A stretch of DNA of 64,000 bases. It comes from Hominiventricola filiformis. GTDB taxonomy: Bacteria > Bacillota > Clostridia > Lachnospirales > Lachnospiraceae. The notes under the pieces were generated by a model. It did not search any database. It saw only the letters and a list, made by a program, of their open reading frames with translations, and was not told the DNA's origin. Within the stretch, counting starts at the first letter, position 1. Each line of letters starts with the position of its first letter. The stretch is taken from contig NZ_JAJEPS010000007.1 in NCBI RefSeq assembly GCF_020686965.1, positions 62,001 to 126,000 on the forward strand, read 5' to 3'. A program made the position numbers and the translations under genes. This document shows positions 18,335 to 27,779 of the stretch, in pieces.

Positions 18335-18367
18335 GCAGCAATTATAAAGGAAAAGGATGTGAGACGA

Positions 18368-19243
18368 ATGAATCTTCAACAGCTTTACAGATATCTTTCG
18401 CTGGATGCGCTGCATGTGACATGGACGGATGTGGCGGAGATTATCATTTTGTCCTTTATCATTTACCAGATTCTGATCTGGATTAAGACAACCCGTGCGT
18501 GGTCGCTGCTGAAGGGCTTTTCGGTTATCATGGCTCTTCTTGCCGTTGCCGCGATTTTTCATATGAATACCATTCTGTGGATTGCGAAGAACTTCTTCAG
18601 CCTTGGTATTATGGCGGTCATCGTCGTATTTCAGCCAGAACTGCGTCGGGCGCTGGAACAGCTGGGTGAAAATAATCTGCTGACGACGATTGTTCCGTTT
18701 GACAGTTCCAGAAAAGAAGAACTCAGCATCTCCGATCGGACTATCTCCGAACTTGTGAAGGCAAGCTTCGAGATGGGAAAGGCGCGGACAGGTGCACTGA
18801 TGGTTCTGGAACAGAGCGTCAGCCTGAATGAGTACGAGAGAACCGGTATTGCCATTGACTCTCTGGTATCCAGCCAGCTGATCCTTAATATTTTTGAAAA
18901 AAACACACCACTCCATGACGGAGCTGTGATTCTGTCAGGGGACAGAGTGCGTTCTGCCACCTGTTATCTGCCGCTGTCCGATAATATGACCCTGAGCAAG
19001 GCTCTTGGAACCAGACACCGTGCGGCAGTGGGTATCAGCGAGGTCAGTGATTCTCTGACGATCGTTGTATCTGAGGAGACCGGTTCTGTATCGGTGGCAA
19101 AGAATGGCCGGCTCTTAAGAAATCTGAATCAGGAGCAGTTAAAAGAACAGCTCCAGACTCTTCAGACCAGAATTTCAGAAAAGAACAGAAAGATTAAACT
19201 GTGGAAAGGACGTGGCCGACATGAAGACAAAGCTGCTGAATAA
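18368..19243 (+). CDS. cdaA: membrane diadenylate cyclase CdaA
   Basis: CdaA condenses two ATP into cyclic di-AMP, an essential second messenger for potassium and osmotic balance in Firmicutes. The N-terminus has three membrane helices (residues about 22-90), then a coiled linker and the DAC domain with the catalytic DGA motif at 184-186 (PLHDGAVIL) and RHR at 216-218 (TRHRAAVGISE). At 291 aa the length is normal. Start choice is not certain: ATG 18368 is used, but GTG 18359 is in frame and also follows an AAAGG. It overlaps cdaR by 23 nt, as is usual for this pair. Confidence 0.96.
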   Translation: MNLQQLYRYLSLDALHVTWTDVAEIIILSFIIYQILIWIKTTRAWSLLKGFSVIMALLAVAAIFHMNTILWIAKNFFSLGIMAVIVVFQPELRRALEQLGENNLLTTIVPFDSSRKEELSISDRTISELVKASFEMGKARTGALMVLEQSVSLNEYERTGIAIDSLVSSQLILNIFEKNTPLHDGAVILSGDRVRSATCYLPLSDNMTLSKALGTRHRAAVGISEVSDSLTIVVSEETGSVSVAKNGRLLRNLNQEQLKEQLQTLQTRISEKNRKIKLWKGRGRHEDKAAE

Positions 19244-20480
19244 TCTGCCGTTTAAAATTATCTCTGTGATAGCCGCAATTGTTCTGTGGCTGATTGTGGT
19301 AAATATTGATGATACGGTCGAGACAGATGTATTTAAAAATCTGCCGGTAACCCTGATCAATACAGATACACTGACTTCCCAGGATCAGACTTACCGGATT
19401 GAGCCGGGTACCGATAAGGTGAATGTAACCGTCCATGCGAGGAGAACGGAGCTTGCGAAGATCAAGTCTTCGGATTTCGTCGTGACGGCGGATATGCAGA
19501 AGGATCTGCGCTATGACAGCATGGTGAAGATCGAAGTTATCTATACCGGAAATGCGACGATCGACAGCATCGAGCAGAGCCGGGAGAATGTACTGGTAAG
19601 CATTGAAGAGAAAGCAACAGAGGAATTCAAGGTAACCGTAGATACGACAGGAACGCCGAGTGCGGGACTTGAAAAGGGAACGGTAACGCCTGAAAAATCG
19701 CTGGTTGAGATCAGTGGACCGAAGTCTGTGGTGGAACAGGTGAAGAAAGTTGTTGCAAGCGTAAATATCAACGGCATTACAGGAACTTCTGTACTGAACT
19801 GTCGTCTGAAGCTGACCAACAGCGACGGAGTGGAGATCGACGATTACTCCCAGCTGGAGTATGAGTGGAAGGATAAAGACTTCTCTGTGACGGTTACAAC
19901 GCTGAAAAGCAAGGTGGTCGGTATCGGTTTTGATATCAGTAAGGCTGCGCCGGAAGGATATGGAGTGGCTTCTGTGAGCTATAAGCCGGAGACGGTGACT
20001 ATTGCCGGAGGACAGTCCGATATCCGTCCTATTTATAATCTCAATATTCCGCCGGAGGCGCTGAATCCGGAAGGAAAGACGGGAAGGATAGAGCAGACGG
20101 TGGATATCAGTGAATATCTGCCGGAGGATATTATTATTCCGGAAGAGGATGAACATGAGATCGTGGTGACTATGGAGATTGTTGCCATGGAGACGATGGA
20201 GTACAGTTTCACGCCGGATCAGATCACGTATACCAATATCAGTGACGGAATCAAGGTGGATCTGGCAAACTGCGAGACACTGGTGCTTCCGGTCAGCGGT
20301 CTGGCTTCCGATCTGGCAGGTCTGACCCAGGACAGAATCCAGATAACGGCGGATATGTCAGGTGTAGTACGCGCGGGCAATTATTCTGTACCAGTTATGG
20401 TCACCATATCGGACGGAGATGCATTTTCCTGCCCGTCTGACCTGGAAGTTACGGTACATGTAGTTTCCACGGATAATTAA
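19221..20480 (+). CDS. cdaR: CdaA regulatory protein CdaR (YbbR domains)
   Basis: CdaR is a membrane-anchored extracytoplasmic protein that modulates CdaA. One N-terminal helix (FKIISVIAAIVLWLIVVNI) anchors it; the remaining roughly 380 residues are YbbR repeats of beta structure, with recurrent segments of the type VTVDTTGTPSAG, VEISGPKSVVEQVKKV and FDISKAAPEGYGVASVSYKPETVTIAG, about four in all. I chose ATG 19221, preceded by AAGGA, over an in-frame GTG at 19212. In many Firmicutes glmM follows cdaR; here a terminator and a glycan-related gene follow instead. Confidence 0.93.
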   Translation: MKTKLLNNLPFKIISVIAAIVLWLIVVNIDDTVETDVFKNLPVTLINTDTLTSQDQTYRIEPGTDKVNVTVHARRTELAKIKSSDFVVTADMQKDLRYDSMVKIEVIYTGNATIDSIEQSRENVLVSIEEKATEEFKVTVDTTGTPSAGLEKGTVTPEKSLVEISGPKSVVEQVKKVVASVNINGITGTSVLNCRLKLTNSDGVEIDDYSQLEYEWKDKDFSVTVTTLKSKVVGIGFDISKAAPEGYGVASVSYKPETVTIAGGQSDIRPIYNLNIPPEALNPEGKTGRIEQTVDISEYLPEDIIIPEEDEHEIVVTMEIVAMETMEYSFTPDQITYTNISDGIKVDLANCETLVLPVSGLASDLAGLTQDRIQITADMSGVVRAGNYSVPVMVTISDGDAFSCPSDLEVTVHVVSTDN

Positions 20481-20497
20481 AAAAGTAACAGAACAGA

Positions 20498-20536
20498 CAG
20501 ACTCGAAGCACAGGAGTGTTTTGAGTCTGCCTTTTA
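20498..20536 (+). terminator. intrinsic terminator after cdaR
   Basis: A 14-bp stem (CAGACTCGAAGCAC with GTGTTTTGAGTCTG, including G-T pairs) around an AGGA loop, followed by CCTTTT. It closes the cdaA-cdaR unit; the glycan cluster starts 20 nt later. Confidence 0.85.
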
Positions 20537-20556
20537 TGATTTTTGCGGAGGATGGA

Positions 20557-23157
20557 ATGGAAAAGAAAAAAAGATATTTACTGTATTGGGCGGTTGTCTG
20601 CCTGCTGGTATTTATAATCGGCGCGGCCATTCCCCGCAGTGAAATGCGTTCTCTTGGACTGGAAGGAGCCAATCAGGCAAACTTAAAAAATGCAACAGAA
20701 GAACTGACCGAAGGAAAGACGCTGACATTTACAGTGGCACCGCCGGAAAAAACGACAGACCAGATCGGCTTTTTTGTTACGCTGAACGGACATGAATTTA
20801 AGGATGGTATGCTCAGAATCATAGCCAGTGACGGTGAGAAAGTCATTGGAGGGCGGGATTTTCCCCTTGCTGATCTGAATGGAGATCAGTTTCTTTTTGT
20901 AAAGCTGGAAGAAGTACCGGAAATACTGACGGTCCGGATTGCCAGTGACAGCAGAAAGGACGGACCGTCCATCTGGCTGAATGAGACGACGGTGACGCCG
21001 GGTGAGGCAGTGATGGATGGTGAAACACTGTCCCAGAGTCTTGTCTATAATCTGACCTATACCGTGCAAGTACACCGATTTGTGCAGCCGCTGATACTGG
21101 CTCTGATTCTTCTGCTTTTTGGAATGGCCGTGTACAGTGCAGGCGGATTTGTAAAAGCGCAGAAAAGAGAAAATGAACTCCCCAGGCTTCAGCAGGGGAT
21201 CACCATGCGGAGAATTGCAGGACTTGGCATAGCGGTGGTGCTGTGTGCGCTTCTGTTTTTTTATCTTTATGATACCCGCATTCGAATTGCGCAGAATACG
21301 ACAGAAAAAGTGACGATTTATCAGCCAGACGGAGATTCACTGGAGATTACGAAGAATACAGCGGAGTTAAAGCAGCTGGTACGTCCGGAACAGGACCGGC
21401 TCACCGGATTCGGTATCCGGTTCTGGATTACGGATGGGGCAGTCCTTTCAGGAGGAAGCATGCATGCCAGAGTGACGGATCTGACACTGGGAGAAATCCT
21501 GTGTGAAACGGATATTCCGGCGGAACAGTTTATCTCAGGTGAATATGTGGGGCTGTTGTTTGAAAATTCCCAGACGGGTGTGAAAGACCATGAATATGAG
21601 ATTGATCTGACCTTTTCCAGGGAACTGTGGAACAGTGGCCTGGAAGTGATGACCAGCCACAGAAATCTTTGTGTAAATGCGTATTTGTATTTTAATATTT
21701 TCCTCAAGAAATTTTTCTTCTTTATGTTTCTCGGTGTGGAAGGACTGATCTGTCTCTTCTGGTATCTGGCTTTTGTGAGAAAGGTGCGGGTGGAGACACT
21801 ATTCCTGGTGATGGTACTTGGACTCGGTCTATTCTATAATGTACTGATTACGCCGCAGATGGTGCCGGACGAGGCGAAGCATATTGATATGGCATATCGG
21901 TACAGTAACGAACTGCTTGGATATGAGTCGTTGGGAGATACTACCTGTCTTATGAGAGCAGATGATGCGGCAATGGAGTTTACTTCTTCTCCTTCCTTTA
22001 AAAATTACCGGAATATCTACTACGGATTGTTTTCACGGGTGCAGGATGATCGGATGGTGGAAGCGGACATTAACAGCAATATTGAGGGAAGCATTCTCTT
22101 CTACGCACCGGCGGTGCTGGGTATGACACTCGCACGGCTGCTGCATCTGGGAACGGTGCCAATGCTGCTTCTTGCCAGGTATCTGAATCTGGCAGTTTTC
22201 GCCTTGCTTACATGGCTGGGAATGAGACGACTTCCTTTTGGAAAGACAACACTTTTCCTTATTTCTGTACTGCCGGTCAATCTGCAGCAGTGTACGTCAT
22301 TTTCCCATGATGCCATGGTCCACGGAATTCTGTTCCTGTATGGTTCTCTCTGCCTGGAGGCAATTTATGTGAAAGAAAAACTGACCGGACAGAAAATGCT
22401 GCTTCTTGCTGTACTGGGAGTGGCGGCAGTGTATTGTAAGAGCGGAAGTTATCTTCCGATGGTGCTTTTGACGCTTCTGATTCCGGCGGCAGCTTATGGA
22501 AGCAGACAGATGAAACTGTTCGGTACCTGTTCGCTGTTCGGAACGGTGCTGCTTACATTCCTGATGAAAAATGCGGCAGTCGTAAGAGAAATTACCGGAA
22601 CCACGGAAGCAACCAGCGTCGTGACCAGTGTTGCCGGAAGCGGCAGCGGGGACGCAGTCTATGCGACTGGATATACCCTTGGTTATTTTCTTCATGATCC
22701 GCTGCAGCTCATTTACATGATTGTCAATACAATTCTCGACAAAGGCGGATTTTACATGGAATCCCTGATCGGCTACAAGCTTGGATGGGTGGAGATCGAG
22801 ACTTCGGAGATGCTGGTAGTGCTCTTTTTGTTCCTGCTGTTTTTATCCATCTTAACTACACGGGAAGAGGCGGTGTGGATAAACAGTGTGCAGAGAGGAA
22901 TCATGATCATTTCCTGCCTTGGATGTGCCGGATTTATTGTGCTCGGCATGCTGCTTTCCTGGACACCTGTCGGGCATGTATCCGTGGAAGGTGTGCAGGG
23001 ACGTTATTTCCTTCCGTTTCTGCTGATTTTACTGACTGCATGCAGAAATAACGGAATTTATCTGCGGACCAAAATGGACAGAACGATTATCACAGCTGCG
23101 TTAAGCGGTCAGCTTCTGACGATTGTCTATGTGATTAAACAAGTAATGGCTGTGTAG
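20557..23157 (+). CDS. DUF2142 family large membrane protein
   Basis: An 866-aa integral membrane protein. A first helix (YLLYWAVVCLLVFIIGAAIP) is followed by an extracellular beta-rich region, a second anchor near residue 180, another external region, and then a cluster of about ten helices. The segment TPQMVPDEAKHIDMAYRYSN matches the DUF2142 hallmark, where an acidic pair in the first loop is thought to be catalytic in GT-C-type glycosyltransferases, and VNLQQCTSFSHDAMVHG is also conserved in the family. I use ATG 20557, 5 nt after GGAGG. As first gene of a glycan cluster it may transfer sugars from a lipid donor outside the cell; this is inference. Confidence 0.8.
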   Translation: MEKKKRYLLYWAVVCLLVFIIGAAIPRSEMRSLGLEGANQANLKNATEELTEGKTLTFTVAPPEKTTDQIGFFVTLNGHEFKDGMLRIIASDGEKVIGGRDFPLADLNGDQFLFVKLEEVPEILTVRIASDSRKDGPSIWLNETTVTPGEAVMDGETLSQSLVYNLTYTVQVHRFVQPLILALILLLFGMAVYSAGGFVKAQKRENELPRLQQGITMRRIAGLGIAVVLCALLFFYLYDTRIRIAQNTTEKVTIYQPDGDSLEITKNTAELKQLVRPEQDRLTGFGIRFWITDGAVLSGGSMHARVTDLTLGEILCETDIPAEQFISGEYVGLLFENSQTGVKDHEYEIDLTFSRELWNSGLEVMTSHRNLCVNAYLYFNIFLKKFFFFMFLGVEGLICLFWYLAFVRKVRVETLFLVMVLGLGLFYNVLITPQMVPDEAKHIDMAYRYSNELLGYESLGDTTCLMRADDAAMEFTSSPSFKNYRNIYYGLFSRVQDDRMVEADINSNIEGSILFYAPAVLGMTLARLLHLGTVPMLLLARYLNLAVFALLTWLGMRRLPFGKTTLFLISVLPVNLQQCTSFSHDAMVHGILFLYGSLCLEAIYVKEKLTGQKMLLLAVLGVAAVYCKSGSYLPMVLLTLLIPAAAYGSRQMKLFGTCSLFGTVLLTFLMKNAAVVREITGTTEATSVVTSVAGSGSGDAVYATGYTLGYFLHDPLQLIYMIVNTILDKGGFYMESLIGYKLGWVEIETSEMLVVLFLFLLFLSILTTREEAVWINSVQRGIMIISCLGCAGFIVLGMLLSWTPVGHVSVEGVQGRYFLPFLLILLTACRNNGIYLRTKMDRTIITAALSGQLLTIVYVIKQVMAV

Positions 23158-23181
23158 GACAGCCTGGAGAGGAACGATTTT

Positions 23182-24717
23182 ATGGATAAAAAAAGACTGG
23201 CCGTCAATATGGCGGCACAGCTTCTTGCATTTGCCGTCAATATGGGGATCAGTTTTCTCCTGGCACCGATTATCGAAGCCAAGATGGAAAATACCTATGG
23301 ATTTGTCACGTTGGCCAACCAGTTTGTATTGTATGCCCAGATTGTTGTGTCTGCGTTAAATACAATGGCCAGCCGTTTCATCACAATCCACATCCACAGA
23401 GGGGAAGACCAGACGGCCAGTGAATATTTTTCATCGGTATTTTTTGGCAATGTGATGATGGCGGGGATATTTCTGCTGCCGGCGCTTGTCATTGTCATTT
23501 TCATGGGGAGTATGCCGTTTTTGAATGTACCGGCGGATGTGCTTCATGACGTGCAGCTTCTGTGGGCTTTTGTATTTGCAAACTTTTTCTTAAGTATTAT
23601 TACGTCTGTATACGGAATTTCCACCTATGCGACGAACCGTCTGGACCTGACATCCATCCGTACCATGTACGGAGATATTATCCGGATTGTATTTTTATTT
23701 GGAACATTTCTGATCTTTAAACCGACACTGTGGTTTATCGGAGCAGCATCCCTTTTAAGCACGGCGTATACAGCCTTCTGGAACCGCAGATTCACTCGGC
23801 AGCTTCTGCCCCAGGTGCAGATGAAGATATCCAATTTCCGTTGGAAAAAAGTGTGGGAGCTGGTGTCTCTGGGAGCCTGGAATTCCCTGACCCGTCTGGG
23901 ACAGCAGCTGCTGGATGGTGTGGATATTCTGCTGTCAGGCGCACTGATTCTGGATGGAAATGCTTCTATGACTATGCTGTCCCTGGCAAAAATGGTGCCG
24001 ACAGCGATTTCCAGTCTTATGGGAACGGTGGTAGGCGTGTTCAATCCACAGATCACCATTGCCTATGCAGAGGATAACACGGAAAATCTCGTGAAGATTA
24101 TTAAGAGCTGCAACCGGATTCTCATTTTTATCATGAGTATCCCCATTGCATTTCTGACCGCTTACGGAAGAGATTTCTATGCCATGTGGCAGCCCACCAA
24201 GGATGCGGACATGCTGCAGAGACTGTCTCTGCTGGCGGTAGGGGTGCTCTATGTGAGCATGAGCATTCAGGTGCTCTATCATGTATTTATTATTACGAAA
24301 AAAGTAAAATGGAATTCTTTAGTTATCCTTGGTTCCGGAGTGCTGTCCTCCTGTCTGTCACTGCTTTTGTTGAAGACAACGGATCTGGGAGTCATGGTAT
24401 TTCCGTTGTCCAGTATGCTGACCGGACTTCTGCGAAATCTTATTTTTACTCCGATCTATGCGGCCAGATGCCTGAAGATCCGCTGGAACCGGTTCTATGG
24501 AGATATTCTGCTGGGTTGGATTTCTATTGGCAGTATTGTGATTCTTGGAAATCTGTCCCGGATGGTATTCCCGGTAGATTCCTGGATAAAACTGATTCTG
24601 ACAGGCGTGGTCATGGGACCGCTGGCATTGGCCTTAAATTTCCTGATTATTCTTAGAAAAGAGGAGCGGGAAATGGTGATTGGCATGTTTAAGTCCAGGC
24701 TGAAAGGAGCAAAATAG
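23182..24717 (+). CDS. polysaccharide flippase (Wzx/MOP superfamily)
   Basis: A 511-aa protein with about 12-14 membrane helices and the MOP-exporter pattern, starting KKRLAVNMAAQLLAFAVNMGISFLLAPII. In glycan clusters such proteins flip undecaprenyl-linked oligosaccharides to the outer face of the membrane. The central EDNTENLVKIIKSCNRILIFIMSIPIAFLTAYG segment is typical of oligosaccharide flippases rather than of MATE drug exporters. It lies 24 nt after the DUF2142 gene and 4 nt before the first glycosyltransferase, so it belongs to the same operon. Confidence 0.85.
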   Translation: MDKKRLAVNMAAQLLAFAVNMGISFLLAPIIEAKMENTYGFVTLANQFVLYAQIVVSALNTMASRFITIHIHRGEDQTASEYFSSVFFGNVMMAGIFLLPALVIVIFMGSMPFLNVPADVLHDVQLLWAFVFANFFLSIITSVYGISTYATNRLDLTSIRTMYGDIIRIVFLFGTFLIFKPTLWFIGAASLLSTAYTAFWNRRFTRQLLPQVQMKISNFRWKKVWELVSLGAWNSLTRLGQQLLDGVDILLSGALILDGNASMTMLSLAKMVPTAISSLMGTVVGVFNPQITIAYAEDNTENLVKIIKSCNRILIFIMSIPIAFLTAYGRDFYAMWQPTKDADMLQRLSLLAVGVLYVSMSIQVLYHVFIITKKVKWNSLVILGSGVLSSCLSLLLLKTTDLGVMVFPLSSMLTGLLRNLIFTPIYAARCLKIRWNRFYGDILLGWISIGSIVILGNLSRMVFPVDSWIKLILTGVVMGPLALALNFLIILRKEEREMVIGMFKSRLKGAK

Positions 24718-24721
24718 AAAG

Positions 24722-25741
24722 ATGTTCAGTATCGTCATTCCGGTCTATAATGCGAAAACGTCACTGGAGCGCTGTGTGGATTCCTGGCTTTGCCAGACGA
24801 GAAAGGATCTGGAAATCATTCTGGTGGATGATGGTTCTTCCGATGGAAGCAAAGAGCTTTGCGACGAGTTGGCTAAGAATCATTCTGGCACCTGTCTCCG
24901 GGTGATTCATCAGGCTAACAGCGGTGTATCCGCGGCACGAAATGCGGGAATCCGGGCAGCAGAAGGAGAATTCCTTCTTTTCACGGACAGTGATGACTAT
25001 GTGGAGCCGGACTATCTGGAAAAGATGGCAGCTCTGCAGGAAAACAGTGATGCAGATCTGGTACTCTGCGGGTATCATCATCTCTATGATGGTGCAGATA
25101 TTGTAAAAGTACCGGGAGAGACCCATGTGAGTACCATGGCAGAGTTCCAGCAGGAATTTCTGGGGCTCTATAAAAAGAGTGATCTTAATATGCCATGGAA
25201 TAAACTATATCGGAAAGCATTGGCTGGTGTATTTGATACGTCTTTGAGCCTGGGGGAAGATCTCCTGTTTAATCTCGAATATTTATCAAAATGCCGGAGG
25301 GTTGCTGTTCTGGGAGAACCGCTGTGCTGGTATGTTCAGGACATGGGAAAGACGACCCTGTCTTCCGAAAAACGTCAGAACCGGATGGAACTGGCAGAAC
25401 GCATCTGCAGGGAGACGGAAAATTTCTATGAGAAGACCTGGGGAACCCCTTGTAAGGACGGCAGTATTTTTCTTCGTTATATGAACGAAGTCATGGATGA
25501 ATGTGAGAAACTTCCGGATGACAGAACGCTGGCTTATCGGGAAAAATTAGAAATTCTGCACGGCTATGCGAAGGATCCGCTGGTGAAAAATCGTGGATCC
25601 GAGGTGCGGTTTACGTATCCGGATTACCGGATTTTATGGATTTTTTTGAAGAGGGATATGGTACGGACGGTCTATGGTCTGTGCGTGGTACGCAGCCTTC
25701 TGGTGAAAGGGCTGCATGAAATACGGAGGAGCCGAAGATGA
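24722..25741 (+). CDS. glycosyltransferase family 2 protein (first of three)
   Basis: A 339-aa GT-A fold enzyme using a nucleotide sugar. The N-terminal FSIVIPVYNAKTSLERCVDSW and LEIILVDDGSSDGS are the family 2 donor-binding motifs; SGVSAARNAGIRAAEGEFLLFTDSDDYVEPDYL contains the DxD metal site (DSDD). The sequence resembles capsule or exopolysaccharide transferases. The acceptor and sugar are unknown. Its stop overlaps the next start as ATGA (25738-25741), implying translational coupling across the three GT2 genes. Confidence 0.88.
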   Translation: MFSIVIPVYNAKTSLERCVDSWLCQTRKDLEIILVDDGSSDGSKELCDELAKNHSGTCLRVIHQANSGVSAARNAGIRAAEGEFLLFTDSDDYVEPDYLEKMAALQENSDADLVLCGYHHLYDGADIVKVPGETHVSTMAEFQQEFLGLYKKSDLNMPWNKLYRKALAGVFDTSLSLGEDLLFNLEYLSKCRRVAVLGEPLCWYVQDMGKTTLSSEKRQNRMELAERICRETENFYEKTWGTPCKDGSIFLRYMNEVMDECEKLPDDRTLAYREKLEILHGYAKDPLVKNRGSEVRFTYPDYRILWIFLKRDMVRTVYGLCVVRSLLVKGLHEIRRSRR

Positions 25742-26724
25742 CAACCCCATTAATCAGTGTAATTGTACCGGTATACCGGGTAGAAGAGTATCTGGAACGA
25801 TGTGTGAAAAGTATTCTTTTCCAGACTTATAAAAACCTTGAGGTGATTCTGGTGGACGATGGGTCTCCGGATCAGTGCCCTGCCATCTGCGATGCCTGTG
25901 CAGAAAAAGATGCCAGGGTGAAAGTGATTCATCAGGAAAACAAAGGTCTTTCCGGGGCGAGAAATGCAGGGATCGATGCAGCCTTCGGAGAATATCTAGC
26001 ATTTGTGGACAGTGATGATTATGTGAGTCCGCATTTTATCGAGGAACTGTATCAGCTTCTGAAGGACACCGGCTGCGCCATCGGACAGTGCCGTTTTTCT
26101 TATGTGAAAGGGGAAGGACTGGTGGAAGAAGGCGATTCTGCGTTCTGCATTTACCGAGGAGAGAGTCTGATGGAACAGCTCTATGGACCGGAGGAGAAAG
26201 CCACCTGTTTTGTGGTGGCCTGGAACAAGCTGTACCGGGCGGAACTTTTTAAAGAGACAGGAATCCGGTATCCGGAAGGACGGATTCACGAGGATGAGGC
26301 GACCACGTATCGGTTGTTTCATGAGGCGAAGAAGCTGGCATTTCTTGACCGGGCGTTGTATGGATATTACACAGAAAATGGAGGCAGCATTACATCTGTC
26401 TTCTCTGCAAAGCGGCTGCAGTGGCTGACGGCTCATGAGGAACGGATTGCATTTTTTAAGAAAAATGGTTATGAGAAGCTTCTTCCGGCAGCTTACCGGA
26501 AGCTCTGTGACGCCTGCATTACTTTCTATTTCCGCTGTACGGAGCAGGTGAAAGATGCAGAAGAACTCAAGAAAGAGTTGCGGAAGCGGTTGGAAACTTA
26601 CCGGGCGAACGGGGCTGCCTGGATCGCAGCGCTGCCTTTAAAAACCCGCATGGGATATGAATTATTTTCCATGAGTCCGGGACTTTATGCTAAAATGCTT
26701 CAGAAAATGCAGGAGACATTATGA
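25738..26724 (+). CDS. glycosyltransferase family 2 protein (second of three)
   Basis: A 328-aa GT2 enzyme. Motifs: ISVIVPVYRVEEYLERCVKSIL, LEVILVDDGSPDQCPAICD, and GLSGARNAGIDAAFGEYLAFVDSDDYVSP with the DSDD metal site; WNKLYRAELF and the ED of RIHEDEATTYRLF are the usual acceptor-side and catalytic-base regions. The block VDDGSPDQCPAICDA is nearly identical in the next gene, which suggests the second and third copies arose by duplication and then diverged after about residue 110. It is joined to both neighbours by ATGA overlaps. Confidence 0.88.
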   Translation: MTTPLISVIVPVYRVEEYLERCVKSILFQTYKNLEVILVDDGSPDQCPAICDACAEKDARVKVIHQENKGLSGARNAGIDAAFGEYLAFVDSDDYVSPHFIEELYQLLKDTGCAIGQCRFSYVKGEGLVEEGDSAFCIYRGESLMEQLYGPEEKATCFVVAWNKLYRAELFKETGIRYPEGRIHEDEATTYRLFHEAKKLAFLDRALYGYYTENGGSITSVFSAKRLQWLTAHEERIAFFKKNGYEKLLPAAYRKLCDACITFYFRCTEQVKDAEELKKELRKRLETYRANGAAWIAALPLKTRMGYELFSMSPGLYAKMLQKMQETL

Positions 26725-27779
26725 ACGAGAAAATCAGTGTCATAGTACCAATCTATAAAGTGGAACAGGTGCTGAAACGTTGTGTGGACAGCATCCTTTC
26801 CCAGACCTATGAGAATCTGGAGATCATCCTGGTGGATGACGGGTCACCGGATCAGTGTCCGGCCATCTGCGATGCTTATGCCAGGCAGGATGCCCGCATC
26901 AAAGTGGTACATAAGAAAAATGGCGGCCTTACTTCGGCATGGAAAGAGGGAGTCCGGCATGCTGAAGGCGAATGGCTTGGCTTTGTGGACAGTGATGACT
27001 GGATTGAGCCGGATATGTATGAGCGGCTATATGAGCCGCTGAAAGCACAGCAGGCGGATATGTCCATGGCAGGTCTGGTCTTTGATTACGAAGATCCCAA
27101 TTATCCGCCGCGAAAAGAAGGCAACCGGCTGACGAAGGAATATTACAGTGCGAAAGAATGGCAGAAATTGTTCCCGGTACTGATCAATGATGGAAGCTTT
27201 ATCGGAAGAACTATTCAGCCATCCCGGGTGACTAAACTGTTCCGGAGGGAACTGGTGGAGCAAAATCTTGACCTGTGGGACGACCGAGTGACGGTGGGAG
27301 AAGATCTGCAGATGGTCTTTGCGGCTGCAATAGATGCGAAGGGAGTCTGCGTAGTGCCAGATTATTATCCCTATCATTACTGGTATAATACGGCGTCTAT
27401 GACCGGACAGTATGATGCCCGCTATCTTGAAAAAATTAAACTGCTGCGGGAACGGATGGAGGCAATTTCGGACGCCAAAAAGGGATATGACTTCCGGCCG
27501 CAGATACGAAATGATTTCCTGAGTCTTGCCATTATGGCAGTGAAAAATGAGATCTGGAGAAATCATCGGGATCCTTTCTTCACGGTACTTCAGAAAACAA
27601 AAGAAATGTGCCGGGACAAGGCAGTGCAGGAAGCGCTGAACAACCATACCATGGACCGTCTGGGATTGTCTGTGAAGATTTATATTTTTATGATGAAACA
27701 TGGACTTGCATTTCCCTGTTATGTAGTAACTAAGTTATTTTTTACCTTATATTATGGAGTTTTTTCACATGTACAATAA
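26721..27779 (+). CDS. glycosyltransferase family 2 protein (third of three)
   Basis: A 352-aa GT2 enzyme with ISVIVPIYKVEQVLKRCVDSIL, LEIILVDDGSPDQCPAICDAYA and GEWLGFVDSDDWIEPDMYERLYEPL. The catalytic-base region is VGEDLQMVFAAA. Compared with the second copy, the GLSGARNAG segment has become GLTSAWKEGVRHAEG, so the loop that normally reads ARNAG differs; this may reflect donor specificity. The C-terminal 60 residues are hydrophobic/aromatic (FMMKHGLAFPCYVVTKLFFTLYYGVF) and may associate with the membrane. Its 3' end overlaps the start of the HAD gene. Confidence 0.87.
   Translation: MNEKISVIVPIYKVEQVLKRCVDSILSQTYENLEIILVDDGSPDQCPAICDAYARQDARIKVVHKKNGGLTSAWKEGVRHAEGEWLGFVDSDDWIEPDMYERLYEPLKAQQADMSMAGLVFDYEDPNYPPRKEGNRLTKEYYSAKEWQKLFPVLINDGSFIGRTIQPSRVTKLFRRELVEQNLDLWDDRVTVGEDLQMVFAAAIDAKGVCVVPDYYPYHYWYNTASMTGQYDARYLEKIKLLRERMEAISDAKKGYDFRPQIRNDFLSLAIMAVKNEIWRNHRDPFFTVLQKTKEMCRDKAVQEALNNHTMDRLGLSVKIYIFMMKHGLAFPCYVVTKLFFTLYYGVFSHVQ

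Noticed and set aside
17561..18916. 451-codon minus-strand frame across the unknown membrane protein and cdaA
   Set aside because: The plus strand carries membrane helices and the CdaA catalytic motifs with good ribosome binding sites; the antisense product is His/Gln-rich and has no start signal.
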